NCBI RefSeq assembly: GCF_036417845.1
Contig: NC_089979.1
Location: forward strand, 29,012,958-29,076,957
Length of the DNA stretch: 64,000 bases
From: Apteryx mantelli
Lineage: Eukaryota > Chordata > Aves > Apterygiformes > Apterygidae
Reading direction: 5' to 3'
The notes beneath the pieces were generated by a model. The model made no database searches and had not been told where the DNA came from. It worked only from the letters and a program-made list of their open reading frames with translations. Shown here piece after piece: positions 35,700 to 47,950 of the stretch; positions within the stretch are counted from its first letter, which is position 1, and each line of letters begins with the position of its first letter. A program made the position numbers and the translations under genes.

Positions 35700-38600
35700 G
35701 AGTGCCAGAGATGCTGAATATATTCACGCTACACAGTTGCCACATTTTTTGACAAGTATAAATGGAGCTTAATTGCAGTGAACAAAACCTTCATAAAAAT
35801 ATCTTAGAGGAGGACAGTAGAGTACAATAGACCAGCAGAGGTATCTAACAAATCTGCAGTGGAAAGCCTAACAGCAATTTTTAAATATCAAATCCAACCT
35901 TTTCAGTTTATAACAAAAGATTCCTTTCTAATCAAATCTCATCTAGATTAAAGCTCTACATACATTATGGACAAAACAATAAAACAATACTACCATTAAG
36001 ATGAGAGAATATAGCTTTTTTGTTGCTTGTTTGTTAAGGATCAGAATGAAAGATAAAGAATCACTCATTCCTGTCATTTATACAGAAACTGATTCAATGA
36101 AAGTAAATGACCCGCCAGTGTTCAAGATTAAAAATATTAAAAAATTCACTTTTTGTCTTCCTTGTATTCAGTTTTGAGGTCACTGTTCTCTTCCTGTAAT
36201 GCAGCAAAAAATTACCAAAGTATGAATTTAATCTAGTAGAAAACATCTGTATTAAACAGGAAGAGATTAACCTGGACAAGTGATATGTGGGAAACGCAGC
36301 GATTGTGCTTTAATACCCAGCAGAGCTTTTGAAGCCTGTGGTCTCCTGCACTCCCATGTCAATTACTTACTCGCCCAAAGCTGCTCTTTAAGTCAATGGC
36401 TCTACATGGGTCAGCAAGTTGTGACTCTGTCCTAATGAGTGGGGAGGGAGCAGCATCAAAACTGGCGAAGCCACATTAACAGTAAAACAGAAGTTCTCAA
36501 AAGAGGGGAAATGAGCTTGTGCTTACTTAAGCAGGGAACTGTCACTGTCCTGCCCTTCCCGTGGTCATCAAGGTAGAGAAGTTGTGGCTGCTCGGGAGCC
36601 CTGGGCTTGATCCCAATATGGGAAAGACTGAGCACCTCAGCTAGAGCAACAAAGAAAAGCTAACAAAACCAGGGAAACTCCTCTAGCCCTTATGGTGAGA
36701 ATTCGCTTTACTTTTTGAATGCATAAGGGGACCTAAAGCAAATAATAACATAAACAATGGCAGTCCAGACAACAAAATGCTTTTATCTGCTCAGAGGCAG
36801 CTGTTTTCATAACCACTGTACTGGGGTCACCATGCTGTGAAGTGAATACAAATCCCATGTCAGGTGCTGTATAGGAAGTGGAGCAGAAGGACCATTTATA
36901 ATAAAGAATTGAACAGGAGCACCTATTTATAATATCTGTCTCTCATAACTTTTCCTGCAATACTTACATAAGACTTAAAGTGGCTGTTTTTCTTACTGTA
37001 CTTGCAGATAAAAGGAAGTATTAGATATGCCAGTGGGATATGAGCCATTCACTGCCTGGTCATTCATTGAAATTCAGATGAAATCAATAGTGCCAGAAAA
37101 TTATTCACATCTGATGGCTTTAACATACAGAAATTAACCCTAAAATCTTTCCTGGTTTGCCCTGGATAAATAAGATGAGGTTACCTCAAAATTTTCAGTG
37201 TTCTATGTTCCTTTCTTACTCAGCTTGGGCAATATCTAGACTACTGCAAATATCAAGATCATTTTACTCTGTGTTCAGTTCTCCACAGACAACCAGAGAA
37301 GTAAAAAGGTATCTGATCACAAAAAAATGTTCCTCATACAGTTTCTAAGAATCAAATGGATCCAAAGCCTCAAGGACCCCTCTCCTAAGTGAACCATCCC
37401 ATCAGCATGGCATTGAGGCATCATGCTATGGATGCCATGGGCTCAGGATGACCTTGTGTTCCTGATACTCTCATTTGGTGAACAAGCTTACAACACAGAG
37501 TCCATATATGAATGCCTAAAGATATTTAAATACAATGTCCTGATTTTTTAAGTCAAGAGGGCCTCCTGGGTATCAGAGGAACCTACAGAAGCTTAACATT
37601 GGAGCCATGCCAATACATATGAGCTATAAATTGCTTTGCAAACTTTAGATTTCATACCAGAAGCAATTTACCTGTTTTTTGGTCTTGCATTTGTAGCTCA
37701 GCTACTGTTGTTTTTTCTCAGAGAATAATATTCTGGGCAATTAAAATAATTCAAATGAATCAAAATTTATCTTCGTACATCAGCTACACAAAGTCAGTTC
37801 CAACATTTTTCAGACAGACTTTGTCTTAATTAGGAAATCTTCAATCAATAGCTTAGGGTAGCACACTCCTGAATTTAGCAATAGAGTGAGTTTTAAATAG
37901 GATTCAGCTCAGTGTGCTAATTTTGTTTTTACTGAAGGCAGTAGTCTCTTGAATTGATTACACTTTGAAACTGCACATTCAAAAAATACAAGGCTGTGAA
38001 AGGTCACATGAAACTGCTATTACCATCAGTTTTCAATAGTCTGCTCAGTTTCAGATATGTTTTGGCATTTGGAAACTTTATAAAGAATATCATCTCTAAC
38101 TGTGTATCTTGGATGAGCTTCAAGACAATTTACAGAACATTCATTTTGGTTTTAGTTCGCATTTAGAATTTGAGCTAGCCATTGCTGAAGTAAAAATGAT
38201 TTTTGTTTTGCTTTATTCACAAAGTTGCACACACCCATCTTGAAAAATATCCCTTTGGGATAGTCTGCAAAAGGCAAGGCAGCACCAGGAGAACCTTCCA
38301 AGCTCAGACAGTGGTAGTGGTATAGCCTTATTAACACAGCCTAAAAAACCTTTGTGTAGCTATACCCAAATGTAAGTCTGTACCAATGACAGTAACACGG
38401 AAGTCTTCTGCAGTCAGTTATCTCTTGCCAGGGCACTTTGTAGTGCCATTAAAAAACACAGTGTACTTTAAGATTATATACTGCTGGCAAAGAAACCTGA
38501 AATCACAAACCCTGTTTCTGACACGTCTTATTTGTCTGCAAATGTCAGCCTACACCGAGTCCCATTTGGAAGAGATTAATGGCCATAGGATACTGCAGTA

Positions 38601-40820
38601 GCACAAGCTTATGAAACACTTCATCACACTGTACTAGAGTTCAGCTCCTGCCTGTATGGATTATTTTGGTCAGGACTAAGATCTTAATAGCAGACTGATG
38701 ACATACTTACCAACATGAAATATACTTGCACAAACACGTTCCAGAGAGAGCTCTCTAGAGACACTACTCATGTCTGATCCTACTTGGCCTCTGGATTGAA
38801 AAGAATATGTCTGTGCGTACAAGGTGTCTTACTTACTCTCTACCTAATTTAATTGCCATGGCCTCAAACCTGATGTAATTTCCAGACTATTCTTAAATAT
38901 CTCATCTCTTAGAAGACCACAAAAGGGAAGCACAAATACTACTCTGCCAACTCCTCCACTTTCTGTGCCAGTTCATGCACCATAATATCACATCACTTCA
39001 CAATGATGATTTATTTACAAAGAAGCAATTTCACTGAAGACAGGGCAAATCCCACAAATCCACATTCTGAGGTGAATTCAGATAAGGTTCTTAATTTGTC
39101 ACTACATATACAATACTTAGAGGATTCTCAGTAAGCTCACTGTGCTCCCTAACTCATTCCTTTTGACCTATATTATTTGTCTAGCATAAGTCAGCATAGT
39201 TTCCTACATAGTGGTAAGGATTCACTGATGGCTGTGGGATTTGTTACACAAGCAGCTGCTACCAAATGAAAGTACTGCACCATCTGGCCCTTTTGCAGGG
39301 AAGTCTAGTTGCTTCCTACCATCACCTGATATGGCTTAATTAACCAGCTGGTCTTCCTTCAAGCACTGCCTACTGAGTTGGACTTCATGGGCGGCAAGAA
39401 CCTGGCAACACTGTTCAGAAAAAAGTCAGTTGTGCTAATTTAAGAGCATGCAGGTTAAGGACCTCAAAAGCTCTCAGTATTAGTCCAACTTTACTATTTA
39501 GTCTGTTGCAATAGTACTTGTATAATTTCAATGGTATCAGGACCTAATTTTTTTTTTTAATTCTGTCCGAGGTTATTAACTCTGACTTTTTGAGTTTCTG
39601 TCTTTCATCACATAGTGACCATCTACCTGTGCAGCACTGTGGAGAGTTTGAATTTCTAAAATATCTTACTCTCCTTTGGAAGAGAAGTTGGAAAATTCAG
39701 ACTAATATTTTCCCAGTCTATCTCATGAAGTTAGTATAATGCTTCTCTTATGTCTCTAAACAGGAGGGGACAATCTCAGGGTTTCAGTGCTATATTCAGT
39801 CACTAGTTTGGGCTTGTTGTTTTTGTCAAAGTCATCCTCAGCTTCCGTACAAAAATTTCTTATGTCTAGCCCACATTCAGACGTACTGAATCACCTTCAT
39901 AGGGATGTCTGTTAGGCCTTTCACTAAAAAGTCAGTAAACCCACTTGCAGACAAGGAGAATCTTTTAAGCTACTGATGAACTCTTTTCAGCGAGATGTTG
40001 GGAATAACCTCAGTGCTTAGAACTAGCATAGCATCACATAGATGAAAACTTGCATGGACCCTCTGGGAGGGACAGTTACAGGGAAAGGTCCTTCCCAGTG
40101 CATCATGCAGGTCAGGGGCAGATTCTCCTATGCTGTAAAGCTGCAGCCTTGCACTGCTGAAAGCGGCAGCGCTCCACTGCTCCGCACCAGCCGGCACTCT
40201 GTTCCACGACGAGGATTTCGAGCACTGAGCTTTGTAGTAATCATTCTGTAGAGATGAAGATGGTTAGACATTTTCTAAGGCTCCTTTGTTTTCCTCTCTT
40301 TTTATTCCCTCATGAGTCTTATGTTTCCCCCACACAGTGGCAGAGTTTTAAAAGAAGAGAAGTGCCCTCTTCATTCCAAAAATCACCTGAAATTGAGCAG
40401 TTGGTGCATCTCCTGAGGGAGAGCACAGAATCTAGGTTTCCTCATTACTGGGCAAGTAAAATAATCCTCTTCCTTAAACAGAGAAGTTTTAAAATAGAAA
40501 AGCAATGCCTGATCACTTCTTTGCATAACTAGATTTAGTCACCTTACTACTGTGTACAGTACCTCAGCTTCAGGGTCTGTTTTGGGTGGAGATGTCTGCC
40601 CGTATCTTCAACTAGCAAACATCCACTTTGAGAAGAGGTGAAGTTTTAAACTTAACTTTGTTTTTAGTGTTTGCTTTTGGCTAGGATCTCTGTTCAGTGC
40701 TGGTGGGTTTGGGTTCCCCTTCTGGGTAGGGAGTCTGTGTGCCTATTTTGAGGGGCAGGTTGTGAAAACCCAGGACATTGCAGTGCCCTGCACATGTGTT
40801 GGTACCTAGACGTTTGCTCA
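35700..40820. other. Long AT-rich non-coding stretch
   Basis: No gene, RNA or confident element recognised. Faint traces of an old amniote repeat (TTAAGTCAATGGCTCTACATGGG-like) lie near 36389. A T run is at 39549-39558. Confidence 0.5.
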
Positions 40821-40824
40821 GAGC

Positions 40825-40970
40825 GGCCGCTGTGCTGGAGCCAGTGATCACAGCACCTGGGACGTGGGACTCCACTCCCCGCTCTGAATCAGGCAAGACA
40901 GGGACTTGAACAAGCATTTCTTCCTCCCAGGCACATTTTCTAATCAGTGCAGTGCTCACTAAGCAGGGGA
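40825..40970 (-). mobile_element. Old tRNA-like SINE / hairpin repeat
   Basis: Read on the minus strand it shows GCACTGCACTGATTAGAAAA, CTGGGAGGAAG, GTTCAAGTCCCTGTCTTG, CCTGATTCAGAGCGGGG and CACGTCCCAGGTGC. This is the self-complementary layout of a widespread amniote repeat with tRNA-like B-box sequence (GTTCAAGTCC). I give no family name because I cannot check the consensus. Confidence 0.5.
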
Positions 40971-41309
40971 GTGACTCATACTTTTTTGCCCGTCTTTTAT
41001 TTATTCATTCACTAAAAATTTTGAAAGGCCTCAATGTTGTTATGTGATGGACTGAGAATAAACTCTGTGTTGTGGAAATTTTTCGGAAAACAGAAGCTGC
41101 ATTTTCCCAGGAGCGTTCTTATGAGACCCTTATCATGGATATTAATTTAAACATACTTTGAGTTTTATGTCTTATCACAACCTTTTTTCCCCTCAGGAAT
41201 GAGGGCAAAGATTGTAAGACAGTAACTTCCTGTTCCTAATAATGGAAGAATTCATGCTTCGGTCATATTGATAATACCAAATTAATATACATGTGGTCTT
41301 CCCTGGTTT

Positions 41310-41385
41310 TGCTGTGTGCTGTTAAAATTCAGAGGCCAGTGTGATATCACTGACTTCACTGGAGTTATTCTGTATTTACAAGCAT
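41310..41385 (+). repeat. Remnant of an ancient amniote interspersed repeat
   Basis: CACTGACTTCACTGGAGTTA followed by TTCTGTATTTACAAG resembles a phrase repeated across reptile and bird genomes (ACTTCAATGGAGTTA... GATTTACACC). Short and diverged. Confidence 0.4.
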
Positions 41386-41962
41386 TTGTCATGTATCTAG
41401 TTCTATATATTAGAATTTGCCTATTCATGGAAAACACCTTCAGTGAAAATAATGAAATTATTCTCCAACTTACTGTTAGCAAAATGCATATAATGATGCT
41501 CACAAAACTGATACTTCTGCTCCTTTCTGATGGCTGCAAGTACTCTTTTTCCTTTTATTTACACCAACACAAGGAGGAATACAGTTAAAGTAACTGGATC
41601 AAACATACTATTTGACTGCATAAGGAGAGTTTTGTACATAATAAATAAGAAGGTTCAGATTTAAGTTTCAATATATAATGTTAATATTTGCCATTAAGAA
41701 ACTATGTTTTTGTAGACAGTCCAAACCAATGCTGTCTTGGTCTCAGCCAGGACTTTTGTACACTATTGTATGATGTGAAAGCAGTTAAATGTTTGGTAAC
41801 CTAAATGCAGGATGCTGGAAGAGAAATAAATAGCATAACAAAGTTGGTAGAAAAGTGAAAGGATTACTCTGACAGACACTGTGGTCCTCAGTTTATCTTG
41901 TTTAGCACAGTACTTCAAATCCAACCTGCACCAAGAGTGGCTGAAATCATCTGTTAGCCCCT

Positions 41963-42677
41963 GTCGCGGATGAGCGAGGAGGGATGCACGTCACTCGTAA
42001 GAGAGAAGCAGCAATATGTTTTATTGAGGTGAGACAGTGATTTAACAGAGTTCAACTGTAAATAAGACAGTGATTTAACAAGGGTTGATGGCAAGATTCA
42101 CTCAGTTATTTACTGTGTGGAGGACAGGGTCAAATGAAAGTGTCAAGGAGACCCTCCCATTGAGTCATGAGGTTCAGAAAGGACCCCCTTGCTTTCCAAA
42201 CTCCTTCTCAGAGGAGTCTGGGGGCAGCTGGATCCAGTCTTAGTCCCAGACTTGGTCAATGGTTTATGTCTAAGGGATTATGTGCACAATCAATCAGAGA
42301 TATAATTTAGCAAAGTTTTGAGAAGTTTTGCAAAGTTGCAGCATGCTATTAATCACTTACCGAGGATCTGTGGCGGGTAAGGCATCTCTCAGCCTCGAGG
42401 AGTAACCGTGAGAGGCGTCCCTGCTCAAGAGGAGGTTCTGCAATGCAGCCCGCTGCCGTGCAGGAGAGCTCAAGGGGCTCCGGGCTTCCCCCTATTTTGG
42501 GGGGGGGGGGAAGGGGCAGAGATGATTGACTCATAATCATGTTTGCATGCTAGATGGGCCTTAGCTGGCGCATGCTGAATTAGTCCCTGCCTATGTGCTG
42601 TTTACAGGGAGGTCAGGTAGAGGGGTGGGGGTGGGGGGAAGAGCACATTGGAGTGGGGGAAGGAGCACACCGTCACA
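41963..42677 (-). mobile_element. Solo LTR of an endogenous retrovirus
   Basis: About 715 bp with TG...CA ends: the plus strand starts TGTCGCGG and ends CCGTCACA, imperfect inverted termini (6 of 8). Flanking GCCCC and GCTCC look like a 5-bp target duplication with one change. On the minus strand the order is U3, TTGAGCAGGGACG (42416-42428), GTTACTCCTCGAGG region (42386-42406), a TCGGTAAGTGATTAATAG phrase, then AATAAA (42020-42025) about 55 bp before the 3' end. A 15-bp phrase GACAGTGATTTAACA occurs twice 33 bp apart (42033, 42066). There is a G12 run at 42499-42510 and a G-rich stretch at 42620-42640. There is no internal region, so it is a recombined solo LTR. It shares two motifs with the 23-kb segment. 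Confidence 0.8.
42020..42025 (-). terminator. LTR polyadenylation signal
   Basis: AATAAA on the minus strand (plus strand TTTATT), followed on that strand by about 55 bp to the LTR end; consistent with the R/U5 position. Confidence 0.65.
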
Positions 42678-42679
42678 GC

Positions 42680-43875
42680 TCCTAATTGGTGTTCGTTAGT
42701 GTGTGTGAAATGATTTGGGGATCTCAATTCCTTTTTTAGTGGACAGAAGTTTTGGCCTGTGAAGCTAAGGGTAACAGTTAAATCTAAAATCAGTCTTGCT
42801 TCTTTCACAGCTTCTCAAACTGCTGTATATTTGATGCTTGTTTGCTGGGCCACTGTGATTTGATCTGACCTAAGTTTCTTCCTGCTAAAGCAAATATTAT
42901 GATAAATGTAAAAAAGCTGGAAAAATTCAGTGAGAATTGAATCAATCCCATTTTACAAATGTGTTGTTTTTGGCTTCTAATGCCAGGCTTCTTACAGGTG
43001 ATTGACTGATTAATCACAATCACAATCACAAGATGATGGTCTTGGCTTTCTGGAAAGATGTAATTCTTCAGTGGTAAAACAGTGTAAGGATCATGTCCTA
43101 AAACTCCTTTCTCAGATAGGACTTTGTAATATTCAGTCTGGCAAAATCCTAATATATTTTTCATTATTAATCATACACTAGATATAACATTAAAGGCCTG
43201 AAGAGAAAGTGCTAATTTCCTGATGAATAGGGCTATAGGAAAAATCCAATTCACTGAATTAGCTAATAGTTTCCAACCTTTTTGAAGAAAGACAGTTAAA
43301 ACATCACTGACAGCAATTGAAATGTAATTATCTTTAATTAAAAGTTGCTCTTTTGATCTGTGATGTTGCATGTTAAGTTCATCAACATGCTTATTACATA
43401 GGTTTTGTTCTTGCTGAGGTTTTTTTGTTGTTAGTGTTCTTTTTATCTCCTGGTACTCTTAAATTAAGGACTGCAGTTATAAGGCAGGGCTGCTGTGAGA
43501 CTATAACTTTCAGTGCAAGTCCCATCGTTCACTCTCTTCATGTCAGGTGAACAAACTGAACTGCATGGAGCACAGGATTATGTATTAACCAAGTTCACAG
43601 ATGAACTAACTGGCAAATGCTATAAAGCAAATGTATGTAGGGAAGTCTATGAAGCTTAGACTCATGTATCATAAATTACAAAAAGTTGTATTAATCTTGG
43701 AAGACTAGACTAGCAAGGAATAACAAAGCTTGCAGAAATGCACACAGTCCAGAAAGGGAGGTACCTGACAGGTCAGCTCCTCAAAACTAACCTTGAGAGT
43801 AATGAGTAACGTCGATATCTCCTGCAGCAAAAAAGCAAAAGTAATCTTGAATTGTCTTTAAAAAGGCATAATTTC
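42680..43875. other. Non-coding stretch
   Basis: No gene recognised. (CACAAT)n-like triplication near 43015-43030. The 119-codon minus-strand frame at 42805-43164 has no supporting feature. Confidence 0.5.
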
Positions 43876-43911
43876 AAAAAAAAAAAAAAAAAAGAAGAAG
43901 AAGAAGAAGAG
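43876..43911. repeat. A18 run followed by (GAA)6
   Basis: Uninterrupted A at 43876-43893 followed by GAA triplets to 43911. It may be an old poly-A tail from a plus-strand retrotransposition that grew a triplet repeat; no source element is recognisable upstream. Confidence 0.9.
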
Positions 43912-43919
43912 AAAAGGGA

Positions 43920-46900
43920 ATATTCCCCCTTATTATCTCTGGAGATACTCCTTTTTTGGCTATCTTTGAAGGCAGAACTGTGGAAATAGGTTAACAACAG
44001 GTGAAATGATGAAAACAGTTGTAGCAGAACTGGCCGCTGGGCATAAGAGGTCTGAAGACTGTGACTGAAGCTGAATGCCTAAAGTGAAATCTTCTTTGGG
44101 AGAGGGGATGTAAACTAATACAACTTAAAGAAAAATAACTAGGAAAGCATGAACTCAGTGGGAAGGCAAAGCTGCACTGCTCTCAGAGACTCCGAGCTAA
44201 TGGTGACCAGAACATTAAACATTTATTTACCTTCTGTCTCTTGATTCTTTTGTCTATTGAAAATTGCTTTTCACTTAACTTTATTCACAATCTTTTTCCA
44301 CAATCTCTGCTGCATACATATTGACAGTTCATGTGGTCCTTGTGACCTTTTCAGTTCCTATTTCAGACTGGAACATTAGCATCTTTTTGATAGATACCAA
44401 TGCTGCATTTTCATCCTCTATGTGAACATGCTGTTCTAGTTTTGAGTGATAAGGCACATGTGTATTCACTTTGTTCTGTGCTTTATGATCCACATTGCCA
44501 CAATTGAATAAAATTTATGTGTAGATCATAGACAATATATTCTCTACTGTCACAGATCCATGTTTTTCTGCAGTCCTCTTTTAAGCAAGGTGATGTTTCT
44601 AATAAGACCACGGAAGCCACAAGGAAGGCCTGAGACATTCCCCATGAGGGACAATTCTATGGCACTTCCAGTATTTTGCTATGGAAACTGGTTAGTTAAA
44701 CCCGCACTTAGCCTGTAATTTGACCTGGACCTGAAGGTTGCATTGATGAAGAAATCTTTGCCTGTGGGCAAGTTCTGGGTCAGTCCAACAATCAGGATGA
44801 GCTGGAACAGGCTTAAAAACAAACTGCATCTTCTTGTGCCCCATTTTGAGCTGGAAATATCTGATATGTACTTTAGGGGGAATCAAATTGCCCACTTGTT
44901 TCTGGATTGGACAAGGTAATCTTTACCTTGTTGCTGACAAATTCTTCTCACCCGTCTTGCTTGTATCTGGTCCAGATGTCCCCATCTCTTCATCTACTAA
45001 CATGTACCACAGCAGATCATAGGAATAGCCAGTGAAAAGACAAGGTGCCATAAAGGTTCAAAAAGGACTGGAATATTGACATGACTAATAATACTGTAAT
45101 AGCTACAGTAAATGCTAATAAAAGGTGAAAGATGTAATGGTGATTGCGCATCAGGGTGACTGGTCACTGCGGAGCATTATCTGATTGAACAATGCTTGGT
45201 TTCTTCCAGGGAGTTAGTGCTGGCTGCTGACTTCCACCAAGACAACACGGTGTCCCATGAAGTCACACAAGCTGTTCTCAAAAACTGTGTTGTTAATGGC
45301 CTCTTCTGAGATAACTGGCAAAACATTTTCCAATTACAAATTTGCCAATTATCCTGAAGTCCTAAAGGACAACTTTTCCGAGGGAACTGCCTGATAAAAA
45401 TAGGTGCAACCACTATTTTGACCACAGTTTTAAAGCAGTTCTAAAATATTATTACTTTATCTAAGATACCCAGCTAAAGGAAGATTTATGCTGCAGTAAG
45501 TAGTATCCGCTCATAAGAACTCTGCAGCAAGCAGACAGCAAACTGCATTACTTGAATGAAAAGGTGAAATGTCAGGTAAACTCTGCTCTACTGGAAATGG
45601 ATGAAAATAGGGCCTACGGCCTTCTTGCTACATCACAAAGGAGGCATACTGTTATGAATGCTGTATTTCCCAGTTTTTCTTGGAAACCATTCCTACTAAA
45701 AATTTTGGATTCTTTCTCTCTCTACACAGCCCTCCTCCAGATAAGGCAAGAGTATCTCCAGGGGACACAGAGGCCCAGGAAATGCCCAGTTGCTCATGCT
45801 GAGAGTTTGGTAATAGGGAAGGCTGTGCTCTCCTTTTGAGCACCTGCTCAGTATTTTCTTCTACAGAGAGAAAACTAAAGGAGAAATGACATAATTTCTC
45901 CTCTCTGTGCCCTCACAACACTAAGCTTCTGAAGAAGCTCCAGTTACAAAGTTGGTCATGCTAATGGAGTGCCTAGAAGAGGAAGTGTCCTTTTGAAAAG
46001 TTCATAAAGCTCTCAAAATGGTGATCTGCAGGTGAAATCTAAGAGACGCAACATTTCCTAACTCACCAGTGGCACCAATATAATCATATGAGTTTCTACA
46101 TTTTAAAAGACAAAAAATGTTTGTTGTTTTTTTAAAAGTCTCATGCCTTCCAACTGCAAACATAGAAAACACTCTGTAACATACCTTCACCAGTGATTTA
46201 AGGGAAGTTGGCTGACTTGGCACTGACATGCAGGTGGACCATTCATGGGATATGGTTTATCAGCTGAATGGTAAGACTGAGCACACAGGCAGTACTCAGA
46301 CAGTAACTGCAGCCATGTCCTCACTGAATGTCTGATCACTAATTAAAGAACAGATTTAATCAAAATGCAAAGTTCAGAGATGACATGATTACAGCTTTGT
46401 TGGATATTTCATAAGAAAGAGATGTGCCTGATGGTGCTTTGCCTTATGTGCCCTGTCACTGCTTAGCTGAAACCTGATTCAGGGATTTATTAATTTTCTG
46501 TATATATAATGCATAAGTTTTTTCAGATCTGCTTGCTTTTGATCCAGATGGATGGGTTTTGATATAGATTTTTCTGGTGCACATGATTTCATCTTGAGCT
46601 GAACGAACAAATACAGATAGAATTGAACATACTCAGTTCTCATAGCCTTCCTTTTTTCACTCTTACAAGGATATTTGTACTTTGTTAGGTTTGGGCTTGT
46701 ATTATCTGTGGCCCAGCAGTCTTTCCAGTCCACTTTCAAGGTAAGTGGAAGACAAAACCAAAAATTAATTCTGCATGAAACAAAAAAGATAGTAAAATCC
46801 CCTAGAGAAGATCAAACTTTCACTTGTGCTGTTTAAATCTCAGTGCTGAAACAGACAGAACAGGGATAATATTCTGAATGCATTATAATTTCCTCTCTTT

Positions 46901-47475
46901 CCCTCATTCTCATTTTTGTCTTCAGTATAGATTTCATCCTACTGCTGAGATTTTTTTCTTGATGAAAGCTTAACTGAAATGACTACATTCCAGAAAGTTC
47001 AATTTATGAGGTGAGTCATATTCAAGCTCTAAAAATATTGACAATGTTTGATTTTGATTTTAATCAGATGCTTCCTCTGTATTTCATTAGTGAACCATGT
47101 CAACATGTATTGATTTATATGTAAAAGAGAAAAGTACTAATTCAAAGTAAAGGTCAACTATGCTGAAATAGATCTTATTGGCATGCAAAACTGATAGTTA
47201 TTGTGACTAGATTTTAGCAGATCTAATAAGGTGAAGAACATGGGGAGAACACTTATCTAATCTGCTGGTTTTACCCTTTTTGTCCACGATAAATGGATAA
47301 ATGATAAAAATCAAGACAAACTGGTCTTCCACTAACAAACAGAACTCACTTCTATTTCTAGAAGAAGATGTTACACCATCTATTTATAAGTGCTTAGAGG
47401 ATGAAGTAGAAAAAGCAATCAAGAAAAAGCAATGTCAAAACAAATGTATTTCCATATGTGACAGGCACTGCTCTA
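43920..47475. other. Non-coding stretch with weak coding-like remnants
   Basis: On the minus strand, 44692-44895 is open and protein-like (for example RYFQLKMGHKKMQFVF). The same frame is partly open further upstream after one stop. I do not recognise it, and frames nearby are broken. Otherwise nothing supportable. Confidence 0.4.
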
Positions 47476-47479
47476 AGGG

Positions 47480-47950
47480 ATGAGGGGGAAGCAGAACTTG
47501 GCTTGTGTAATAAAACTTCTGACAGTGTCCCACTTCTCGCACGGTCTTGATGGAAGCACAGGCAGGTGGACACACAGACCATTGAAAAGCTGTTCTCACA
47601 AGCTCCCTGTCAAAATGGTGTTTCAACTGGTGTCCCAGGAGGATATGTCCTGAGCTGCGTCTGTTTGATATTTTCATTAGCCACCTGAATGGAAGAGAAA
47701 GTACACTATGATGGCAAGTGGCATGTGGGACAGGGTCAGAAATCAAAATGATCTTGATGCACGGGGGAGAGAATACAGAAAGAAATTTAGTGTAGCAAGG
47801 CAAAGCTCTACATTTAATGGAGAGAAATAAAATGAATAAATACAAAAAGGAGATGAGGTAGCTAGACATTAGCATAGCAGAAAAGGGTGTGGAGCTTACA
47901 ATGGATCAGCAGCTGGCTGCAGATCTGTCTATATTATGATTCTGTAACAG
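47480..47950 (+). mobile_element. Diverged CR1 LINE fragment, plus strand
   Basis: Plus-strand phrases follow the CR1 ORF2 3' half: CTTCTGACAGTGTCCCACTT, then GTGTCCCAGGAGGATATGTC, GTTTGATATTTTCATTAGCC, GGCAAAGCTCTACATTTAATG and TTACAATGGATCAGCAGC. It ends in ATTATGATTCTGTAA, matching the CR1 3' terminus. A deletion must separate the last coding phrase from that terminus. The 146-codon minus-strand frame across it is antisense noise. It is opposite in orientation to, and older-looking than, the copies at 5.4 and 21.2 kb. Confidence 0.65.

Noticed and set aside
42620-42640. G-rich run as a possible G-quadruplex
   Set aside because: Only three clear tracts lie close together and it sits inside an LTR; not enough to call a functional structure.
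47435-47875. 146-codon minus-strand frame
   Set aside because: It is the antisense of a plus-strand CR1 fragment.
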